Translations under genes and position numbers: made by a program
Notes under the pieces: generated by a model
Told to the model about the DNA's origin: nothing
Database searches by the model: none
The model's input: the letters and a program-made list of their open reading frames with translations, nothing else
DNA from: CAYWFP01 sp964457365
GTDB taxonomy: Bacteria > Planctomycetota > SZUA-567
Length of the DNA: 28,491 bases
Assembly (NCBI GenBank): GCA_964457365.1
Contig: CAYWFP010000054.1
Span: 1 to 28,491 of the forward strand
Reading direction: 5' to 3'
Shown: piece by piece, positions 23,872 through 28,491 of the stretch
Layout of the letters: each line of letters starts with the position of its first letter
Position numbering within the stretch: position 1 is the first letter of the stretch

Positions 23872-25155
23872 TCAAAACAGTTTCGGTATCGCCACGCGCG
23901 GCGCCGGTTTCACCGTTACCGTCGCGAACGCCGCCAGCGGATCGACAGCGCGCGCACGCGGTTTCGCTGTCGTCGCGATCCGCTTCTTCGCCGGAGTAAA
24001 GAGCGCCGCCGCCGGATTGGTCCCCCGCGGGAGCGAGATTCTTCCGGTATCCTGCCGCGGACGAACCACCGCTTCTTCATCAGCGGTCGCAGCACCAGGC
24101 AACTTTCGGACAGGAACGGATAAACGCGCCCGCCCGATTCCGACCGGCAGCGACAGGGACAAGAAACCCCGCGCGGCCCTGGTATCGAAGCAACGGCGCT
24201 GACCGACGGCTCCGGTCATCGCGGGAAAGAGCGCGAACGGCATGACGGAGAACCGACCGTCTTCCCGGCGTTTTTTACCGGTCGGGAAGAGTATGGCGAA
24301 TACCTTGCGAACGCCGCGATCAATGCCGCCGGAGCGAACCGGTCGTATCGCCCTGCCCCGCTTCAGATGCAGAAAGCCAAGACCTGCCATGGCGGCGGGC
24401 AAACGCAACGGCTGCGCCGCACCGCGCGGAACCGGCTCATCGTCTCGCGTTTCGACGAAGATCTCGCTCCAGTCGACGGACTGACGCGCGCGGATCTTGC
24501 GCAGGCGGATCAACTCCATGATGGCGATGAAGAAACCGACCATCTCGCCCTTGGTCGGCTTGACCGAGAGCAGGCTCGAGAACGCCACGCGCTTCTGCGC
24601 CGCGACGGCCTGTTCGACCTGCAGGATTCGCTGTTCGGTGGGAATCTCGTCGTTGACGATCTCCTGCGCTTCGTGCGCGAGCATCGTCTGGACCATCGCC
24701 TGAAAAGCCGCGAAGAGGTCCATCACCCCGGCATCGTTGATGGTCGGTTCATCCTCCGGCAGCGCCCTCGGCGGGGCGAACCGCGCGAAACGCCGGGCGT
24801 GATCCTCGGCCATCTCGCCCAGGGCCGCCGCGATCTCTTTGAACCGCTTGTACTCCAGCAGCGCCTGGACCAGGCCCGCGCGCGGATCCAGGTCCTCGTC
24901 CTCGCCGTCTTCCTCTTCCTCCGAAGGCGGCAACAGCATCCGGCTCTTGATCTCGACGAGCATCGATGCCACGGCCATGAAGTCGGCGGCAAGATCCATG
25001 TCGAGTTGCTGCAACCGCTCGATCTCGTTCATGTATTCCCGGGTCAGATGAGCGATAGGGATATCATGGATATCGATCTCGTCGCGCTTGACCAGGAAGA
25101 GCAGCAGGTCCATCGGCCCGCTAAAGGTGTTTTCCACACTGACACTGTAGGCCAT
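23872..25155 (-). CDS. scpA: Segregation and condensation protein ScpA with long basic C-terminal extension, 427 aa
   Basis: ScpA is the kleisin that joins SMC heads in bacterial condensin. Residues 1-235 match the family: FSGPMDLLLFLVKRDEIDIHDIPIAHLTREYM, ADFMAVASMLVEIKSRMLLP, an acidic patch (EEEEDGEDEDLD), then LLEYKRFKEIAAAL, and the C-terminal winged helix with AFSSLLSVKPTKGEMVGFFIAIMELIRLRKIRARQ and VDWSEIFV. The usual protein ends here; this one goes on for ~190 residues rich in Arg, Lys, Ala and Pro. The start MAYSVSVENTFSG is preceded by GGGG; earlier in-frame starts would pass the promoter. scpB is not in the window. Confidence 0.88.
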   Translation of the reverse strand: MAYSVSVENTFSGPMDLLLFLVKRDEIDIHDIPIAHLTREYMNEIERLQQLDMDLAADFMAVASMLVEIKSRMLLPPSEEEEDGEDEDLDPRAGLVQALLEYKRFKEIAAALGEMAEDHARRFARFAPPRALPEDEPTINDAGVMDLFAAFQAMVQTMLAHEAQEIVNDEIPTEQRILQVEQAVAAQKRVAFSSLLSVKPTKGEMVGFFIAIMELIRLRKIRARQSVDWSEIFVETRDDEPVPRGAAQPLRLPAAMAGLGFLHLKRGRAIRPVRSGGIDRGVRKVFAILFPTGKKRREDGRFSVMPFALFPAMTGAVGQRRCFDTRAARGFLSLSLPVGIGRARLSVPVRKLPGAATADEEAVVRPRQDTGRISLPRGTNPAAALFTPAKKRIATTAKPRARAVDPLAAFATVTVKPAPRVAIPKLF

Positions 25156-25201
25156 GCGAATCCCCGGTTGGCGGGAAAGGCTTATCCCGTTGCAAATCAT
25201 T

Positions 25202-25229
25202 AGGTTAGCATACCTGCTGTACGAGTCAA
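25202..25229 (-). promoter_or_regulatory. Sigma70-like promoter of the scpA operon
   Basis: Minus-strand TTGACT (25224-25229) and TAACCT (25202-25207) are separated by 16 bases, about 50 bases upstream of the chosen scpA start. It lies in the 179-base divergent gap shared with the aldo-keto reductase gene. Confidence 0.55.
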
Positions 25230-25268
25230 GGATTAAGCGGCCGCCTGACGAGCCGTTATGTCTTTCCC

Positions 25269-25297
25269 TTGACAACGGCCTCGAACCAACCGAGAAT
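25269..25297 (+). promoter_or_regulatory. Sigma70-like promoter of the aldo-keto reductase gene
   Basis: TTGACA (25269-25274), a perfect -35, is followed 17 bases later by GAGAAT (25292-25297), matching four of six -10 bases, about 40 bases before the start codon. Confidence 0.5.
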
Positions 25298-25334
25298 GAT
25301 CTCGATATCGGCGCATGCAACCAAAGGTGAAATC

Positions 25335-26465
25335 ATGCTTTACAATGAATACGGCAGCACCGGCAAGACCGTCTCGGCCGTCGGCTTCGGCGGCATGCGC
25401 TTCGATCTGCAACGCTCGCAGGAGGAGAATGCCGAACTGATCCTCTACGCCGTGGAAAAGGGCATCACTTTTCTCGACACCGCCCCCGGCTACTGTCAGG
25501 ACCAGAGCGAGGTAATCTTCGGCAAGGCCCTTCAGCAGCTTCCCCGGGAGAAGGTTTATATCTGCACCAAGGCCAATCCGGAATTCGTCGACACCGCGGA
25601 GAAAGCGGTCGAGCAGGTACACAAGTCGCTCGAACGACTCCACGTCGACAAGATCGATTTCTTCTACGTCTGGTGTCTGCGCCAGATGAGCCATTATGAT
25701 AAAGCCATGTGCGCGGGCGGGGAGTACGAAGGGCTGCTGCGCTGTAAGGAAGAAGGACTGATCGACCGTATCGTCTTCTCCTCACACCAGTCGGGACCCG
25801 AGATCAAGACCATCCTCGAATCCCGCCACTTCGACGGGGTACTGTTGGGCTGCAACATCCTCAACTTCCCCTATCGCTGGGACGGGGTACAGAGCGCCCA
25901 CGAAATGGGCTACGGGGTGGCCGCTATGAACCCGCTCGCGGGCGGACAGATCCCGCAGCACATCGAAGAGCTGGCGTTTCTCGCATCAGAGGGCGAGACG
26001 CCGACGGAAGCGGCACTGCGGTTCCTGCTGGGCTGTCCGGAGGTGACCGTCGCCCTCGTCGGGTTTACCACGCGCGAACAAATCGACACCGCCTGCCGTG
26101 TCGCGAAAGACTGCACGCCTTTCTCCACCGCGGAACGCGAACGGATCGGCGCACGGTTGGGTGAGAACATGAATGAAATCTGCACCGGGTGCGGTTACTG
26201 CGTCGACTGCCCCGCCGGCATCAATATCCCCGCGTTCATGCAGATCTTTAACGACCGCGTGATGTTCGGCAAGAGTGAGGACGACATGCGCAAGGCCATG
26301 CAGTTCCAGTACACATGGGGTATGCTCAGCGGGCAGGAAGGCAAACTCGGCAGTTGTGTCGAGTGCGGTCGATGCGAGAACGCGTGCACCCAGCATTTAC
26401 CGCTCATCGCGCGGCTGGGCGAACTGCTCCGGTGGGAGGAAGAAGGGCGCGCCGAGAAACAATAG
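25335..26465 (+). CDS. Aldo/keto reductase with C-terminal two-cluster ferredoxin domain, 376 aa
   Basis: The N-terminal AKR barrel (~1-270) has Asp48 and Tyr53 (FLDTAPGYCQDQSE), Lys79 (ICTKANP) and LVGFTTREQI near the nucleotide site. Residues ~281-376 hold two cysteine sets: C283, C286, C289, C292-Pro and C341, C344, C347, C351, typical of two [4Fe-4S] clusters. In the catalytic tetrad the His after the fourth strand (usually DFYLLH) is replaced: DFFYVWCL puts Trp113 there. Electron transfer from the clusters to the barrel site is the likely job; substrate unknown. AAGGTGA precedes the ATG. The gene 28 bases downstream is probably co-transcribed. Confidence 0.9.
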   Translation: MLYNEYGSTGKTVSAVGFGGMRFDLQRSQEENAELILYAVEKGITFLDTAPGYCQDQSEVIFGKALQQLPREKVYICTKANPEFVDTAEKAVEQVHKSLERLHVDKIDFFYVWCLRQMSHYDKAMCAGGEYEGLLRCKEEGLIDRIVFSSHQSGPEIKTILESRHFDGVLLGCNILNFPYRWDGVQSAHEMGYGVAAMNPLAGGQIPQHIEELAFLASEGETPTEAALRFLLGCPEVTVALVGFTTREQIDTACRVAKDCTPFSTAERERIGARLGENMNEICTGCGYCVDCPAGINIPAFMQIFNDRVMFGKSEDDMRKAMQFQYTWGMLSGQEGKLGSCVECGRCENACTQHLPLIARLGELLRWEEEGRAEKQ

Positions 26466-26493
26466 CACCCCGCGCAAGAAGAGGACCGGAGCG

Positions 26494-28044
26494 ATGCGGT
26501 ACCTCCTGGGAGCCTTCCCCGTCCTGCTGCTGACCGGATGCCTTACCGAGCCGACGTTCCCCCCGCCGCATCTGGCCGACCGGCTGGCCCGTTCACATGC
26601 GGTCATCGAGAATCGTCGGCAAGAAGCCGCCGGCGGCGCCCCGGAAGAGAAAGAGCAATATTTCCGCTCCCGGCTGCGGCGCGATTTCCTGTTGCACCCT
26701 CACGCGCTGGTTCTGCCGTCACGGTCGTCGAACAAGGAACCGGAGGCCGATCTCGTCGTCACCGCCTGTTATCTGATCACCCTCGCCGATCGCTATGCGG
26801 TCACGCAGGAGCCGACTGCGCAGACAGATGCCTTGGCCGTGATCGATAGCCTTCTGGCCATGGACGCGGCCGATGGTCTCGACGGGTATATCCCCGCGAA
26901 GGTGCGCTCCTCGGCGGGACGACTTGTCGTTACCGACGATGTCACGCCGGCAGCGTCGGTGGCGCTGCTCGTCGCCGCCTACACCCGCGCGGCACAGTGC
27001 TTCGATGCGCCGGAACCGGTCGCGCGCATTCAGCAACACGTCGCCCTCATCCTGCGTCATTTGCTGAAGAACGACCTGGTCTGGCGTCCACCGGGCCGAG
27101 AACCGGTCCCCGGGAGCGATCTCCGACCGCATCGTGCCCGTTTCGACCATGACCGTCGGATCGATCTGCTGTTGCTGGTGAACGCCGGGCGCGTCCTGCT
27201 CTGTGACCGAGAGCACGAAAATACATGCGCGCGGCTGCAGGCGTTGCACGAGGAACTCGTCGACCACTACGATTATCCGGACCGTATCCGGCGTCTCGAT
27301 TCGCGACCTTCGCTCTTCGCTGCGCCGTCGTATCAATACGGATTTCACAACCTGATCAAGCTGCGCGCGCTGGAAGCCCTTACCGGGGCGAAGATCTACC
27401 AGGACCTGCTGCGGCGTTTCGCCTATGAATTCGCGCCTGCACGCAGTCCGTTCTTCGACTCGCTCGCAGTCTCGGCCGGTGCCGTGCCAAAAGCCACAAC
27501 ACCAGTGGCGGTCCTGGACGCGACGCGCGAAACGCTGGAGCAGTTCCCGCTCTCATTGACATCCGCGGAGGTAATCAATCGCTACGATCCGGGCCTCGCT
27601 CTGCGGCGACAGTTCCGTCGCAAACCCCCCAGGGCGGTTCGCCCGTTGCCGGTATGGCGGCGGCCGCTCGCACCGCTGGAATGGACGCAGGATCCGTTGC
27701 GCGTGGATAGCGTGCCAGTCTATGATTCGGCAATCGCCGAGCAAACCGAGTTTTCGGGTGTGGACTACCTGATGCTGTACTGGTGCTGGCGCTATTGTCT
27801 TCAACGCGGCTTGGCAGGTTTGGGCGAATCCTGCTCGGAGACAACGAGTTCGTGCAGCGTAGTATCCCGTAGCGCTTTTTCCAGGGCACCGCTCATCCGA
27901 CGCCATAATATGATGGTCGGGCAGTTGTCGATCTGGCGACAGCAATGGGGCTCGGCCACACACCGGACCAAACTCGTCGGTCCTTCCAACACCCGAAACA
28001 CCTCGTCCATGCGAATGTCGCGCGGCACTTTGGCAAGGCGATAG
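26494..28044 (+). CDS. Putative lipoprotein of unknown function, 516 aa
   Basis: Begins MRYLLGAFPVLLLTGC, a lipoprotein signal with Cys16 as the modification site. GAGGA lies eight bases upstream, 28 bases after the aldo-keto reductase stop. The body is largely helical (LVVTACYLITLADRYAV; ASVALLVAAYTRAAQCF; YGFHNLIKLRALEALTGA), suggesting an alpha-helical fold such as an alpha/alpha toroid, though no family is recognised. The last ~80 residues are encoded antisense to the Rrf2 gene and have a different composition (Ser, Arg and Thr-rich), so the original protein may have ended near YWCWRYC. No catalytic motif is visible. Confidence 0.68.
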   Translation: MRYLLGAFPVLLLTGCLTEPTFPPPHLADRLARSHAVIENRRQEAAGGAPEEKEQYFRSRLRRDFLLHPHALVLPSRSSNKEPEADLVVTACYLITLADRYAVTQEPTAQTDALAVIDSLLAMDAADGLDGYIPAKVRSSAGRLVVTDDVTPAASVALLVAAYTRAAQCFDAPEPVARIQQHVALILRHLLKNDLVWRPPGREPVPGSDLRPHRARFDHDRRIDLLLLVNAGRVLLCDREHENTCARLQALHEELVDHYDYPDRIRRLDSRPSLFAAPSYQYGFHNLIKLRALEALTGAKIYQDLLRRFAYEFAPARSPFFDSLAVSAGAVPKATTPVAVLDATRETLEQFPLSLTSAEVINRYDPGLALRRQFRRKPPRAVRPLPVWRRPLAPLEWTQDPLRVDSVPVYDSAIAEQTEFSGVDYLMLYWCWRYCLQRGLAGLGESCSETTSSCSVVSRSAFSRAPLIRRHNMMVGQLSIWRQQWGSATHRTKLVGPSNTRNTSSMRMSRGTLARR

Positions 28045-28235
28045 CCGCCATTGACCCCAGCGGTAGATTCGATCAGACCGCTTTTCTTCAATGCAGCCAT
28101 GATCTGCTCGAGGTATTTAACCGAAAGTCCCTGTTTTCCCGCCAACTTGTTGATCGACAGCAATTCGTTCTGTTTCAACAGCGCGAGTTCGACAAGAGCC
28201 CGAGTTCCATAGCGCATGCGAGTTGACAACTTCAT
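27801..28235 (-). CDS. Rrf2-family transcriptional regulator with Fe-S type cysteines, 144 aa
   Basis: A winged-helix regulator of the Rrf2 family (IscR, NsrR, CymR). Residues 1-80: MKLSTRMRYGTRALVELALL, LSINKLAGKQGLSVKYLEQIMAALKKSGLIES and GVNGGYRLAK, including the wing. A cysteine set follows: Cys92, Cys98, Cys99 and Cys105, close to the IscR spacing of 92, 98 and 104, which holds [2Fe-2S], so it may sense Fe-S status, redox state or NO. The C-terminus is short and basic. The start follows GGAGAG. The frame extends 13 codons upstream. Its 3' half overlaps the lipoprotein gene tail to tail by 244 bases. Confidence 0.92.
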   Translation of the reverse strand: MKLSTRMRYGTRALVELALLKQNELLSINKLAGKQGLSVKYLEQIMAALKKSGLIESTAGVNGGYRLAKVPRDIRMDEVFRVLEGPTSLVRCVAEPHCCRQIDNCPTIILWRRMSGALEKALRDTTLHELVVSEQDSPKPAKPR

Positions 28236-28307
28236 GGACTCTCCACAATCAGCAAGTCCGGAAAGCCTCGCCATTATTCATTCAAAGCATATGAATTACG
28301 GTGCGGC

Positions 28308-28340
28308 GTAGTAAATATTAACTACTGCGAGAATTACCAA
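28308..28340 (-). promoter_or_regulatory. Rrf2 gene promoter with palindrome over the -10
   Basis: Minus-strand TTGGTA (28335-28340) and TATTTA (28312-28317) are 17 bases apart. The 18-base near-perfect palindrome at 28308-28325 (GTAGT...ACTAC with AATATT at the centre, one mismatched pair) covers the -10. Rrf2 proteins bind similar AT-centred palindromes and often repress their own genes. Confidence 0.5.
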
Positions 28341-28491
28341 TTCCCGAACGAACCGTCGGCAAAATCAAAATCGGATACAAAACCCATATTCTCCCCGCCG
28401 GGTTATTACTGATAAGAATACTTAATTCAGTATCCAAAGTCACTGCTGTCCGGTTATTAATCGAACAATGACAACTGGTTACAAGAATCGC
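28341..28491. other. AT-rich non-coding end of window
   Basis: No gene was found. The composition is AT-richer than the rest. It holds an inverted repeat ATACT-TAATTC-AGTAT (28418-28433) that could be a second regulator site, but its target lies outside the window. Confidence 0.35.

Overview
The window is GC-rich, gene-dense bacterial chromosome. No rRNA, tRNA, insertion sequence, phage gene or CRISPR array was recognised. The gene mix fits a bacterium of the Planctomycetota/Lentisphaerota (PVC) type or a nearby candidate phylum: a sulfatase beside an exported SGNH esterase, two TPR-DUF1080 proteins, a PQQ-type propeller protein, a tail-anchored Hanks kinase, SpoVG with a zinc ribbon, and an exported HEAT-repeat protein. 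This placement is inference from families; no marker gene fixes it.

Layout. (1) 1-3396, minus: the 5' part of a large exported HEAT-repeat protein ending in a receiver-like fold, then two paralogous small Cys-rich genes, one carrying an in-frame TAA. (2) 3604-6268, minus: a cytoplasmic-looking sulfatase and an exported SGNH esterase. (3) 6481-7771, minus: a SprA-related HExxH metalloprotease behind a short leader with two hairpins. (4) 8047-10969, minus: family 9 glycosyltransferase, a two-TM DUF4190-like protein, and phosphate acetyltransferase with its own promoter and a perfect 14-bp palindrome. (5) 11019-13634, minus: ispE overlapping spoVG, and a separate P-loop/DRTGG protein resembling the N-terminal half of long-form Pta. 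(6) 13737-17223, plus: mnmA, then two TPR-DUF1080 genes from a near-consensus promoter. (7) 17238-19872, minus: PQQ-like propeller protein and Ser/Thr kinase. (8) 19941-20111, plus: a possible small basic protein. (9) 20121-25155, minus: a tightly packed scpA / class II aldolase / AsmA-like / site-2 protease block. (10) 25335-28044, plus: Fe-S aldo-keto reductase and a lipoprotein whose 3' end overlaps an opposing Rrf2 regulator (27801-28235).

Working picture. Housekeeping genes (ispE, spoVG, mnmA, pta, scpA) are interleaved with envelope and polysaccharide functions. The sulfatase and esterase could act on substituted polysaccharides, and the class II aldolase on sugar phosphates. Several intergenic spaces carry sigma70-like promoters overlapped by palindromes (pta, ispE, Rrf2), so local repressors are plausible. 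The strongest candidates for something new are the small Cys-rich family with its interrupted paralogue, the exported HEAT-receiver protein, the structured leader of the SprA-like gene, and the long basic tail on ScpA.
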